Positions 45,565-54,099 of a stretch of DNA of 64,000 nt are shown here, in pieces (within the stretch, counting starts at the first letter, position 1; the number at the start of each line of letters is the position of its first letter). This stretch comes from an uncultured Prevotellaceae bacterium (lineage in GTDB: Bacteria; Bacteroidota; Bacteroidia; Bacteroidales; Muribaculaceae): the NCBI GenBank assembly GCA_947302275.1, contig CAMYUW010000009.1:1-64000 (forward strand), given 5' to 3'. The position numbers were made by a program, and so were the translations under genes. Under the pieces are notes generated by a model. The model made no database searches and was not told the DNA's origin. It saw nothing but the letters and a program-made list of their open reading frames with translations.

Positions 45565-45633
45565 CGAGGCACAACACAAACGTTAATATACGTTAAATGC
45601 AAGAGTTTTTCATGTTTTTTCGTTGAATAATTG

Positions 45634-45641
45634 TATTTTTG
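45634..45641 (+). promoter_or_regulatory. Predicted -7 promoter box of the five-module dockerin gene
   Basis: TATTTTTG matches TAnnTTTG, with GTTG about 10 bp before it and a 54-bp leader to the ATG at 45695. Confidence 0.45.
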
Positions 45642-45694
45642 TAACAAATCTGAAACTTATTAACCATAATTATTAACTTTAAAACTATTTGCTT

Positions 45695-48600
45695 ATGAAA
45701 AGAATTCTATTCCTATTGCTGGGCCTCACCATTGCGGTGGGCGCTTCGGCTGGTGTGGATACTTGGAATCAAAAGCATGACGCCATCATGCAGAAGCGGC
45801 ATCCGGCGTCAGAGCAACGTTTCAAGTCGCACAACATGCAACACAAGGCCACTAAACCGACGAAACTGAGGGGTGAAACGCCCGAGGCCAATTACGAGCA
45901 ACCCGAAGGCACTCTCGTGACCTACAAGCGCTCCGGAGATTGCACTGGAAATTATGGTAATCCATTTTCTCAAAGAGGCAATGTCATGGTGGTTTATGAC
46001 CCTGATGGCACCACGGTATATGTCAAAGGTCTGGCGTGCGGAGTGTATAATAGTGGATGGGTGACTGGCACCATTGCCAACGGAAAAATCACCATTCCGC
46101 TTGGACAGTATGTTTGGACCTATTACGAAGATGGAGAGTACTGGTACGGGCTCTATCTGGCATGGGGCTCAGTCGAGAAGAATCAAGATAGCGATAAGTT
46201 TGTGTTCACTCCTGACCCCGACGTGACCGCTGTCACCTACACCATCGACGGTGACAACATCGTCCTGGACAACTCCAACGGAGGTGATAACGGCGACGGA
46301 GCCACGGGTCTCGTTTCCTTTTGGGATGATGAAGACGATTTCTATTATTTTGAATGGGGCACGGTATTCACACCCGATGAAATCGCTATTCCAGAAATTA
46401 TCACTGAGCAGCCCGAAGGCGAATTGGTGACCTATGGTCGTGAAAACTATCATCTTTCCTCCTATAATAATCCTTTTTATGATTTTGGTGAACCTATTGA
46501 TGTCGTCTATGCCCCTGACGGCGAAACGGTATATATCCGGGACATCATTGTCAATTACTACGAATATAACACATGGGTAAGAGGCACCATCTCAGGCGGC
46601 AAAATCCATGTACCTCTAGGTCAGTATATTTATTTTGACTTAGTAGGCGAAAGTGCGTACTTAGATTGGGGCAGCGCTGCTATTGCACCTGACAACGACG
46701 ATGACCTCTGGTTCACATTCACACCCGACCCGACGGCGACCGAAGTCACTTTCACCATCGACGGTGACAACCTCATCATGGACAACTCAACCGGAGACGA
46801 TTCTGGTGACGGCGCAACGGGCCTGGCTATGATGGAGGAATACCTTGATGGTGAAACATACTTCACAATGTACTACAACACCTTCTTATCCCCCTATGTT
46901 GAGACAACGGTTATCGAGGATCAGCCCGAAGGCGAGTTGGTGTCCTACCAGCGCAGCGGTTATTATTTCAGTGGTAATTACCGCACTCAAGGTGGTGAAG
47001 TAAATATCGTCTATGCTCCCGACGGCGAGACCGTTTACATTCAGGACATCATCTGCAATAGCGGTTTTGGCTCTTGGGTGATGGGAACTATCGAGAACGG
47101 CAAGATTCATGTTCCCATGAAACAGTTCATCTATTGGCAAGATCCCAAGAAACAAAATAACCGTGGTAACGGAGGCTGGGGTTATATGTTGGCTTTTGGC
47201 CAGACATACTACAATGAGAATTATAATGAATACATGTTTAACTATGACCCATCGATTACCGAGGCCACATTCACGATCAATGGCAATGTCATCTCACTAG
47301 ATGGCACCTCCTTCAGCCCCAATGACGACATGGATGGGGCCACAGGTCTAGTTGCCGTGTATAGTGACTACCCCACGTATTTTGCACAGTGCGACATAAA
47401 CACGGTATTCACCATACCCCCCTCTGTCATCGACGAGCAGCCTGAGGGCGAGTTAGTGTCCTACTCACGCAGCGGCTACCAAGTTAGTTGGGATGGTGCA
47501 GTATCTCAGCAAGACGGTACTGCCAACATCGTCTATGCTCCCGACGGCGAGACCGTTTATATCCAGGACATCATCTATAACGGTCCCGGCACTTGGGTAA
47601 GAGGTACCATCTCGGGTGGCAAGATCCATGTTCCAACGGAACAGACTATCGCTATCTTACAACAACAAGACCCAGTAAGAGCCATCCCAGGCAACAGGGG
47701 TGGGACTGAATACATCGTCTTAACCGCTGGTCAAGTTGTAGAGGATCCCAATTATCCTGGTGAGTACCTGCTCGATTATGACCCCAGCGTGACCGAAATC
47801 ACGTTCAGCATCAATGGCGATAACATCAGCCTGGACAACACCAGTTTCGGTCCTAACGACGGCGTCGACGGTGCTATGGTTATCGCAGCTTCTTACCTTA
47901 GCGCTCCTCAATATTTCGCTATATGTGACCTGCTCACTGTATTCGGTGAGCCCCAGGCTGTGCCCACGGTCATCTACGATCAGCCCAATGGCGAATTGGT
48001 GACCTACAAGCGTGCCGGTTATGGCATCTGGAACTACGAAGAGCTCATGAAGAAGGCAAGCGACAGCAAGTACATCAACGAATGGATCAATCTCTCTGAG
48101 CAATGGGGTGAGGCCAACGTTGTTTTTGCCCCCGACGGCGAGACGGTTTACCTGCAAGATCCCGTTTACTGCAACGCTCAGTCCTACCGTGGCACTTGGG
48201 TACGAGGCACCTTGAGTGCCAACGGTACCAAGATTACCGTGCCCCTGGGACAATATGTTCTCTGGAATGATAAATCAGGCTATGGCGAACAATTGGCATG
48301 GGGTTCAATCTCGGTTGAGCCAATCAATCCCGAGAGCCCCGATGATGAACGGAACGTCATCTTTACGCCCGACAACAGCGTGACCGAGGTGACCTATACC
48401 ATCACAAACGGTTGTCTCCTCATGGACAACTCCAATGGTCCTACAGCCGAGGAATTTTATGGTCTCCATGAACAGTACGATAGCGGCTCTATTGATTGGG
48501 AAACCTTCCAGGCCGGATTGGAGCAGATGCTACATGGCACAGGTCTTGCCTATGTAAATCTATCGGGCGATTGGACCAATGAAATCAACTGGGACACCAA

Positions 48601-49222
48601 GTATGCTTCCTTGCATCCCACTATGCTTCCCGATCCCGTCATCTATTCATGGCATGAAGCACAGAACCAATGGGAAAGCACCTATCTGGAAGTCTTGAAG
48701 CCGGAATTTGACGTGGATGGCCTGCCCATCTTTGAGGAGGCGCTGAGCTACAGCATCTATACCGACAATGACCAGCTGTTCACCTTCGATGCCAGCAAGT
48801 ATAACATCGAGGAGGACATGACCGAAATCACTTACGACACCTGGTATAATCATGATATGGATCTCTACATCGGTTATCCCACCTTCGAGGGCACTTGGTC
48901 TCAAGAAACCAACAGCTTTGTTCCCTTCTTCAACTGGCGCATCGGTATCCAGTTCCACTACACCGTCGATGGTGTGAAGAACTCGACCAATATCGTCTAT
49001 ATTGAGGTGTATGAGAAACCCGAAGATCCTGTGATGACCGGTGATGCCAATGGCGACGGCCACGTGACTATCGGTGACGTGACCACGCTCATTGATGCCC
49101 TGCTCAGCAATGACATGGAAATGATCAATCGGCTCAATGCTGACGTGAACGGCGACGGATTCATCACCATCGGTGACGTGACCGCACTCATCGACATGCT
49201 CTTGGGCGGCAGCGGCAAATAA
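45695..49222 (+). CDS. Secreted five-module repeat protein with C-terminal dockerin-like domain
   Basis: The track begins at a TTG; the ATG at 45695 gives a signal peptide (KRILFLLLGLTIAVGASA) and 1175 residues. Five tandem modules of about 170-180 residues start near 45898, 46406, 46918, 47434 and 47978. Each opens with QPEGELVTYKRSGY-like text, followed by VYAPDGETVYIQDI, TWVRGTISGGKIHVPLGQY and a late FTPDPxVTEVTFTIDGDNI-type block. The C-terminus holds two calcium-loop repeats (GDANGDGHVTIGDVTTLID and ADVNGDGFITIGDVTALID), as in type I dockerins. No catalytic motif is seen. It may be a surface adhesin or scaffold. A similar dockerin tail is on the convergent neighbour. Confidence 0.8.
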   Translation: MKRILFLLLGLTIAVGASAGVDTWNQKHDAIMQKRHPASEQRFKSHNMQHKATKPTKLRGETPEANYEQPEGTLVTYKRSGDCTGNYGNPFSQRGNVMVVYDPDGTTVYVKGLACGVYNSGWVTGTIANGKITIPLGQYVWTYYEDGEYWYGLYLAWGSVEKNQDSDKFVFTPDPDVTAVTYTIDGDNIVLDNSNGGDNGDGATGLVSFWDDEDDFYYFEWGTVFTPDEIAIPEIITEQPEGELVTYGRENYHLSSYNNPFYDFGEPIDVVYAPDGETVYIRDIIVNYYEYNTWVRGTISGGKIHVPLGQYIYFDLVGESAYLDWGSAAIAPDNDDDLWFTFTPDPTATEVTFTIDGDNLIMDNSTGDDSGDGATGLAMMEEYLDGETYFTMYYNTFLSPYVETTVIEDQPEGELVSYQRSGYYFSGNYRTQGGEVNIVYAPDGETVYIQDIICNSGFGSWVMGTIENGKIHVPMKQFIYWQDPKKQNNRGNGGWGYMLAFGQTYYNENYNEYMFNYDPSITEATFTINGNVISLDGTSFSPNDDMDGATGLVAVYSDYPTYFAQCDINTVFTIPPSVIDEQPEGELVSYSRSGYQVSWDGAVSQQDGTANIVYAPDGETVYIQDIIYNGPGTWVRGTISGGKIHVPTEQTIAILQQQDPVRAIPGNRGGTEYIVLTAGQVVEDPNYPGEYLLDYDPSVTEITFSINGDNISLDNTSFGPNDGVDGAMVIAASYLSAPQYFAICDLLTVFGEPQAVPTVIYDQPNGELVTYKRAGYGIWNYEELMKKASDSKYINEWINLSEQWGEANVVFAPDGETVYLQDPVYCNAQSYRGTWVRGTLSANGTKITVPLGQYVLWNDKSGYGEQLAWGSISVEPINPESPDDERNVIFTPDNSVTEVTYTITNGCLLMDNSNGPTAEEFYGLHEQYDSGSIDWETFQAGLEQMLHGTGLAYVNLSGDWTNEINWDTKYASLHPTMLPDPVIYSWHEAQNQWESTYLEVLKPEFDVDGLPIFEEALSYSIYTDNDQLFTFDASKYNIEEDMTEITYDTWYNHDMDLYIGYPTFEGTWSQETNSFVPFFNWRIGIQFHYTVDGVKNSTNIVYIEVYEKPEDPVMTGDANGDGHVTIGDVTTLIDALLSNDMEMINRLNADVNGDGFITIGDVTALIDMLLGGSGK

Positions 49223-49245
49223 TTGCCCCACCCTTACCCACTTCA

Positions 49246-49288
49246 CAAGTGCCTACGACCATCCACAAGTCGTGGGCACTTGGTTTTT
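49246..49288 (+). terminator. Rho-independent terminator of the five-module dockerin gene
   Basis: CAAGTGCCTACGAC / GTCGTGGGCACTTG form a 14-bp stem with one mismatch and a 9-nt loop, followed by GTTTTT, 24 bp after the stop codon. Confidence 0.8.
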
Positions 49289-49318
49289 GAGGCTGTCACA
49301 AAACTCACGCCTAAAAAC

Positions 49319-49439
49319 TTATGATCGCGCTACGCGCGAGAAATTTAACAAAATTATAAATAAATTTAAAATAAAAATTGATTTTGTTTAATTTTTATAC
49401 AAATTTTTGTTTAATTTCTCGGCCGCAGGCCGATCATAA
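49319..49439. repeat. Long AT-rich hairpin element with GC-rich tips
   Basis: Outer arms TTATGATCG / CGATCATAA are perfect. Next, CGAGAAATTTAAC pairs with GTTTAATTTCTCG (12 of 13). Each arm also has its own mini-palindrome (CGCGCTACGCGCG and GGCCGCAGGCC). The centre is almost pure A/T. No ORF. It looks like a small non-autonomous repeat. Confidence 0.6.
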
Positions 49440-49550
49440 TTGCGACAACTGAATTATGACACACCCTCCTGCAAGGACACAATATTCGCTCTAAAAGTGA
49501 CGGCGTGCCCCAATGCGGAAAACGGGAGAATCATTTGTTTTTTAATAAAC

Positions 49551-49609
49551 GCGAATTACGCGGATTAACGCCAATAATAATTCGTGTCAATTCGCGAAAT
49601 CCGCGTTAA
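49551..49609. repeat. REP-like imperfect inverted repeat
   Basis: ACGCGAATTACGCGGATTAACG faces AATTCGCGAAATCCGCGTTAA about 20 bp away; both arms are built from permuted GCGAATT/GCGGATT words. This kind of intergenic repeat is frequent in Bacteroidales. Confidence 0.45.
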
Positions 49610-49704
49610 AAATCAACAATAAATTCTGCGCCGTTAGGGGCGACACAGCATAGGGTGCGGATGGCAATCCTTTTGATCCGTCTCATCCGCTGCCGTAAAC
49701 AAGA

Positions 49705-49741
49705 GTTGAGGGTGCAGTGCCTGGCGGCACGCACCCTCAAC
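49705..49741 (-). terminator. Hairpin terminator of the second dockerin gene
   Basis: GTTGAGGGTGC / GCACCCTCAAC form a perfect 11-bp stem whose loop contains a further GTGCC/GGCAC stem. On the minus strand it is followed by TCTTGTTT, and it lies 36 bp past the stop codon. Confidence 0.65.
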
Positions 49742-49777
49742 GTTATGTGAGATAGTTGATACTAACTAGTGATCAGA

Positions 49778-51142
49778 TTACTCAGCAGGCCATTCATGGC
49801 TCAGCAGGTAATCGATGATAGCGGTAACGTCACCAATCGAGATTGATTCGTCAAGGTTAGCGTCGGCGTTAGCCGGGCTGAAGTCATCAGACTCAACAAA
49901 ATCATTGCTCAGCAGGTGGTCGATCAGAGCAGTTACGTCACCGATGCTCACAGTTTCATCCTTGTTCACATCACCACGCAGGCCCACGGGCTGAGGCTCA
50001 ACATAATTTTGGAAATCAACGACATTGAACTGCACTTTACCATCAACCTTGCAAAGAACACCATAGATATTTTTACTGCCACTGGCGGGCCAAGACATGC
50101 CCCACAAGGTGCTGGTTACAGGAATGTTGCCGTTAGACAGCGGTATAGAAAACATTGGGAGACCTGGGAAGGGACCTGAACTTATTGTCACATTCTCGAT
50201 GTAAACAAAGGCGTTGAGCATGCTCTCATCAGGGAGTGCGGTCAACTTTTGGGCAGCAGCCAGCTCGGCATTGGTCTCACCGCTGGCGCTAAGGCCTGCA
50301 GCATCGGTGTAGCGAACCCAACCGTCGTTGACGCTGGTCTTGGTAGCAGTCCAACCCTCGCTCAGCACCTGACCGTTTGCAAACTCACCGGTAACGCCGG
50401 CAATCATGCCGTAGCCGCTCTCGTCGCGCAAGAACAGGTAGCCATTCTTGAAGACGGTAACAACAGCGTCGCCGTCGAAGGTGAACTCAGCAGCGTCCTC
50501 GAGTGCGTTAGCCTCGGCCAAGAGAGCGATACCTTCCTCTTGACCACCACCCTCATAGGTGAAGGTAGCCTTGGGCAGAATGGCCTGACCCTTTTTAGTT
50601 GTGCCGGAGTAGCCATATAGGGCCATGGCTAAGTATGAATCCATCTCCTTGCCGTAGAAATAGGTGTCTTGATAGGCACCTGCAATTGACTGAACATCAA
50701 TCAAGAGAGCACCACCAGTGTAGGTAAAGGGAGCGTTGAAAGTAATGGCCCACACGCCATCTTCATCGGCAGCAGGAGCTACAGTGGCAACAGCGGTTAC
50801 AGCAACATCCAGAAGATCTCCGTAAACACCACCCCATGCGTCAGGTTGCCAAGGAGTTACATCGTCCATGTTGGCCAGCGAAATCGTTACAGTGCTACCC
50901 AGTTCGTTTACCAGACTGGGGGTGCTGGTGTAGAACTTCACGCCAGTAATCTCGGTACCAGAAGCCAAGCCAGTCAACTCAGCAGCGGGATACTGCATCT
51001 GGTTGTGCTGATCGGTTTCGAAGTTGTAGCCATAGACGGGAGCATACTCACTAGTAGCGGTGCCATCGGCAGCAGTCCAGTCAGCGGCCTGGGCAGCAAA
51101 TGCCATTGCAGCCACAGCGATTAATGTAAAAAATTTCTTCAT
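49778..51142 (-). CDS. Secreted protein with C-terminal dockerin-like domain
   Basis: A 454-residue protein with signal peptide (MKKFFTLIAVAAMAFAAQA). Residues about 20-200 look like a beta-rich adhesion-type domain (TEITGVKFYTST, ALLIDVQSIAGAYQDTYFYG). Residues about 205-380 resemble an OB-like or DUF-type domain common in Bacteroidales secreted proteins (FKNGYLFLRDESGYGMI). The C-terminus has two dockerin-like calcium loops (GDVNKDETVSIGDVTALID and ADANLDESISIGDVTAIID), close to those of the convergent neighbour. No catalytic motif is visible. Function unknown; surface or secreted attachment is possible. It has its own promoter. Confidence 0.75.
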   Translation of the reverse strand: MKKFFTLIAVAAMAFAAQAADWTAADGTATSEYAPVYGYNFETDQHNQMQYPAAELTGLASGTEITGVKFYTSTPSLVNELGSTVTISLANMDDVTPWQPDAWGGVYGDLLDVAVTAVATVAPAADEDGVWAITFNAPFTYTGGALLIDVQSIAGAYQDTYFYGKEMDSYLAMALYGYSGTTKKGQAILPKATFTYEGGGQEEGIALLAEANALEDAAEFTFDGDAVVTVFKNGYLFLRDESGYGMIAGVTGEFANGQVLSEGWTATKTSVNDGWVRYTDAAGLSASGETNAELAAAQKLTALPDESMLNAFVYIENVTISSGPFPGLPMFSIPLSNGNIPVTSTLWGMSWPASGSKNIYGVLCKVDGKVQFNVVDFQNYVEPQPVGLRGDVNKDETVSIGDVTALIDHLLSNDFVESDDFSPANADANLDESISIGDVTAIIDYLLSHEWPAE

Positions 51143-51232
51143 AATGAAAATAAATTAAATCAGTAAATATTTAAATAAACTCATATATAATCATTTTAAG
51201 CAAGATTGTCGAGTGGATTCAGTATTGTGCCA

Positions 51233-51240
51233 CAAATGTA
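51233..51240 (-). promoter_or_regulatory. Predicted -7 promoter box of the second dockerin gene
   Basis: The minus strand reads TACATTTG, exact TAnnTTTG match, 91 bp before the start codon. Confidence 0.5.
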
Positions 51241-51530
51241 ATTAAAATTAAGGATGTATGCAAACTTTTTTTTAATTAAAAGCGGTCAACTGCATCAAAA
51301 CTACTATTGAGAATCACCTGACGGGTGTTGGATGCCTCGTGTTGGATGCTATCGCCCCGCTATAACAGGAACAGATAATGCAGATGCCAATCAATAATCA
51401 TAGTGTGTTGAACGTGTAAACATGGGGAAAACGGCATAAAAACTTTTTAACGCTTGCATTTTGATAATATTTTTACTATTGTGGCGAAATAACATTCTAA
51501 AATTCTTAACTTTTACAAATTTGAATAATC

Positions 51531-51590
51531 ATGAAACAAACCGAACGTTTACAAACGACACAGGTCGCTTTATCGAGAAGCCCCTCGTAG
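51531..51590 (+). CDS. Possible 19-residue leader peptide
   Basis: ATG to TAG, 20 codons including the stop (MKQTERLQTTQVALSRSPS), too short for the track. It follows an AT-rich region and precedes a GC-rich structured leader. It could be an attenuation-type leader or chance. Confidence 0.25.
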   Translation: MKQTERLQTTQVALSRSPS

Positions 51591-51605
51591 TGTGCATTGC
51601 CCCTT

Positions 51606-51637
51606 GAGGTCATCTCCACTATCAACGGCGTGACCTC
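51606..51637 (+). other. Leader hairpin
   Basis: GAGGTCA / TGACCTC form a perfect 7-bp stem with an 18-nt loop, inside the GC-rich leader between the mini-ORF and the secreted ORF at 51759. No T-run follows. Confidence 0.35.
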
Positions 51638-51758
51638 ATTGATTGGCCGCATCCCTCGGCGTTTCCCAGACAGGCTACCGCTAGTGAGATTCCCCTTTCA
51701 GCCCCTTATTCCTTTAAAACCTAAAACTGAATTTATTAATCTTTTAAAACTTACAGAT

Positions 51759-51959
51759 ATGAAAAGAAATCTATTACTCCTGTTTGCCGTGCTGCTGACC
51801 GCTCTGACGGCCAGCGCCCAAATTTACTTTCCCTTTGAGTATAATGGAATTAACTATGTCCAAATCGGAGAAAATCAAGTCCAGGTTGTGGGGTCCGGCA
51901 GCGGCGGATACCTTTGTTTTTATTGCGCTAAATTTATCAAACAACAGGAACAACATTGA
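51759..51959 (+). pseudogene. Truncated secreted protein (start of a surface repeat protein)
   Basis: The longer ORF of the track (from 51597) runs through leader sequence; the ATG at 51759 gives a clear signal peptide (KRNLLLLFAVLLTALTASA) followed by IYFPFEYNGINYVQIGENQVQVVG. That last segment resembles the first strands of Bacteroidales BspA-like leucine-rich-repeat surface proteins (FEYNGIxYxI...VEV). The frame then turns unrelated (YLCFYCAKFIKQQEQH) and stops at 66 residues. It is probably the remnant of a deleted larger gene, though a genuine short secreted peptide cannot be excluded. Confidence 0.5.
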
Positions 51960-52021
51960 ACAACTACGACAACTCTATTCATCTTTACCGGACCTTATTT
52001 GCGATTGACTTGTAAGGAAAA

Positions 52022-52092
52022 GGAATACTCACGCTAAGTCGCAAAGACGCTTAGAAAACTAGCGCCGTTGCGACTTAGCATGAGTATTCTCC
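52022..52092. repeat. Long palindrome downstream of etfA
   Basis: GGAATACTCACGCTAAGTCGCAA and TTGCGACTTAGCATGAGTATTCTCC are inverted over about 22 bp with one or two mismatches, with a 23-bp spacer that itself repeats GCAAAGACGCTTAG words. It is 20 bp past the etfA stop on the minus strand and could act as a terminator. The GCTAAG/GCAAAG words also occur in the element at 45343-45564. Confidence 0.6.
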
Positions 52093-52111
52093 TTAGATAG
52101 GGAGAAGTGGT

Positions 52112-53128
52112 TTACTTCTCGAGTTCCTTCTTGATGCGCTCGGTGAGCATGGGAACGATCTTGTGGAGGTCACCAACAATGCCCAGGTCGGCCACGCTGA
52201 AGATGGGGGCAAACTTGTCCTTGTTGATGGCGATGATGAAGTCGCTCTCCTCCATACCGGCAAGGTGCTGGATGGCACCGCTGATACCGCAAGCCATGTA
52301 GAGGTTGGGACGAACGGTCTTACCGGTCTGACCCACCTGGCACTCGTGCGGCATCACGCCGTTATCAACCATGGCACGTGACGAAGCCACCTGTCCGCCG
52401 AGGACGTCGGCGAGGGCCTGCAGCTTGTCGAAACCTTCCTTGTCATGCACACCACGACCACCGCTGACGAGAATCTTAGCCTCGCTGATGTCGGCAACAG
52501 TCTTGTCGGCCTTGATGGTCTTGACGAGTTTCACCTTGAACTTGCTGGTGTCGAACTTGGGCGCGAACTCGGTCACGATGCCCTCGCGGCCAGGCTGGCG
52601 CTGCATCTTCTGCATCACACCGGGACGCACGGTTGACATCTGGGGACGGTTATTGGGGCAGATGATGGTAGCCATCAGGTTACCACCAAATGCGGGACGC
52701 GTCATGCGGAATTCGGGCTCGTTGTTGGCATCGGGCTCGATGTCGAGCTTGGTGCAGTCGGCGGTCAGACCCGTCTTGAGGCGCGAAGCGATGCGGGGAG
52801 CGAGGTCGCGGCCAATGGTGGTTGCACCATAGAGCACGATGCTGGGCTTGCGGTCCAGGATGATCTGGCCAACGGCCTGTGAATACTGCTCACTGAGGAA
52901 GTCCTTCAACTCGGGGGCATCGACCACGATTACCTCGTCGGCACCCTGCTCGATAAGCATTTGTGCCTGATCCTTGATACCCTCACCCAGGAGCATGGCC
53001 ACCACCTTCTCACCGAGGGCGTCGGCCAGGTCACGGGCCTTACCTAAAAGTTCGAGTGCAACGGGTTGGATGACCCCTTCGCGCTGCTCAGCAAAAACGA
53101 ATACGTTCTTATAATCTTTCTTATCCAT
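52112..53128 (-). CDS. etfA: Electron transfer flavoprotein alpha subunit
   Basis: A 338-residue EtfA. The C-terminal FAD-binding region is intact: SGGRGV, ASSRAMVDNG, QVGQTGKTVRPNLYMACGISGAIQHLAGM and INKDKFAPIFSVADLGIVGD. With EtfB it takes electrons from (or, in bifurcating complexes, exchanges them with) the acyl-CoA dehydrogenase encoded upstream, in the crotonyl-CoA to butyryl-CoA step. Last gene of the lysine fermentation cluster. Whether the complex bifurcates to ferredoxin cannot be decided by eye. Confidence 0.93.
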   Translation of the reverse strand: MDKKDYKNVFVFAEQREGVIQPVALELLGKARDLADALGEKVVAMLLGEGIKDQAQMLIEQGADEVIVVDAPELKDFLSEQYSQAVGQIILDRKPSIVLYGATTIGRDLAPRIASRLKTGLTADCTKLDIEPDANNEPEFRMTRPAFGGNLMATIICPNNRPQMSTVRPGVMQKMQRQPGREGIVTEFAPKFDTSKFKVKLVKTIKADKTVADISEAKILVSGGRGVHDKEGFDKLQALADVLGGQVASSRAMVDNGVMPHECQVGQTGKTVRPNLYMACGISGAIQHLAGMEESDFIIAINKDKFAPIFSVADLGIVGDLHKIVPMLTERIKKELEK

Positions 53129-53133
53129 AATAT

Positions 53134-53305
53134 TCAGTTTTTAAGTTTTTAGTTTTTAGCTGTAAGTGTTTTTCCTAGTTTTAAGTTTTTAGTTTTTAGT
53201 TGTAAGTATGATTTGTATTGCCTGAAAGAGGTAATAGTACTTAAAACTTAAAACTTACAACTTAAAACTTTATTCATTAAAACTTACAACTTAAAACTTA
53301 AAACT
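53134..53305. repeat. A/T hairpin repeat with conserved core, copy 1
   Basis: Arrays of TTTTAAGTTTTTAGTTTTTAG / AACTTACAACTTAAAAC words form inverted halves around a core at 53206-53247 (GTATGATTTGTATTGCCTGAAAGAGGTAATAG...). It fills the whole etfB-etfA gap. The core holds a short internal stem (TATTGCC / GGTAATA). Confidence 0.7.
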
Positions 53306-53309
53306 CCTT

Positions 53310-54092
53310 TTAGATAATGTGTTTAACTTTGAGTTGATTAACAATCAGTTCTACAGCCTCCTCGGGGGTCACCTCGTGAACCTCGCCAGGAGCCTTCATG
53401 GCCTTGGGGAACGACTTGAACACCTTGGTGGGCGAGCCGGCGAGACCCAGCTTGCCTTCCTCGACGTCGATCTTGTCGGCACTCCAGACCTCGACTTCCT
53501 TGTCATAGGCCTCCATGATGCCGCTCACGCTCATGTAGCGGGCATCAAATGCCGAAGCAAGCACGGTCAACAGGCACTTGCCCTCGACCTCGAGAACCTG
53601 GATGCCGTCCTCGTTCTCCTTGTCCACCTGCAGGTTGCCGTTGGGCAACACCTTGGCATCGGCAACGTAGGTAATCTGCGGCAGGTCGAGGTGCTCGGCG
53701 AGCTCGGGACCCACTTGGGCGGTATCACCATCGATAGCCTGACGGCCAGCGATGATGAGGTCATAGTCCAACACACGGCACAGGCCGGACAGAGCGTAGG
53801 AAGTGGCCAGTGTGTCGGCACCGGCGAACTTGCGGTCACTGAGCAGGATGGCACGGTCGGCACCCATAGCGAGAGCCTCGCGCAACATCACGTCGGCTTG
53901 GGGCGGTCCCATCGAGATGACAGTGACATTAGCACCAAACTGGTCCTTGAGCCTCAAAGCGAGTTCGAGGCCGCCCTTGTCATCAGGGTTCATAATGCTG
54001 GGAACGCCTTCACGAATCAAAGTACCCTTCACGGGGTCAATCTTGACAACGGTGGTATCGGGAACTTGTTTTACACAAACAATGATATTCAT
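53310..54092 (-). CDS. etfB: Electron transfer flavoprotein beta subunit
   Basis: A 260-residue EtfB: the N-terminus NIIVCVKQVPDTTVVKIDP, then NPDDKGGLELALRLKD, DRAILLSDRKFAGADTLATSYAL and IIAGRQAIDGDTAQVGPELAEHL, the AMP/FAD-binding half. It pairs with the EtfA encoded downstream after a 181-bp repeat-filled gap. The alpha-beta order after an acyl-CoA dehydrogenase is usual for butyryl-CoA forming clusters in anaerobes. Confidence 0.93.
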   Translation of the reverse strand: MNIIVCVKQVPDTTVVKIDPVKGTLIREGVPSIMNPDDKGGLELALRLKDQFGANVTVISMGPPQADVMLREALAMGADRAILLSDRKFAGADTLATSYALSGLCRVLDYDLIIAGRQAIDGDTAQVGPELAEHLDLPQITYVADAKVLPNGNLQVDKENEDGIQVLEVEGKCLLTVLASAFDARYMSVSGIMEAYDKEVEVWSADKIDVEEGKLGLAGSPTKVFKSFPKAMKAPGEVHEVTPEEAVELIVNQLKVKHII

Positions 54093-54099
54093 ATTCTTT

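Larger units (their letters stand above)
45238..45688. other. Intergenic region with palindrome and promoter
   Basis: This 451-bp gap between the macrodomain-like gene and the next plus-strand gene contains the 222-bp palindromic element and a TAnnTTTG box. No coding sequence is evident. Confidence 0.45.
49223..49777. other. Convergent intergenic region with two terminators and two repeats
   Basis: This 555-bp gap between two convergent dockerin genes holds a terminator for each gene, the 121-bp AT-rich hairpin element and the REP-like repeat. No coding sequence is seen. Confidence 0.5.
51143..51758. other. Intergenic region with minus-strand promoter, mini-ORF and structured leader
   Basis: A gap of 616 bp. 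The left 130 bp holds the dockerin gene promoter. From 51531 it carries a 19-codon ORF and a hairpin-rich leader before the short secreted ORF at 51759. I see nothing recognisable between 51250 and 51520. Confidence 0.4.

Noticed and set aside
51597-51758. N-terminal extension of the short secreted ORF as listed in the track
   Set aside because: It runs through a hairpin-rich leader, and the internal ATG at 51759 starts a clean signal peptide.
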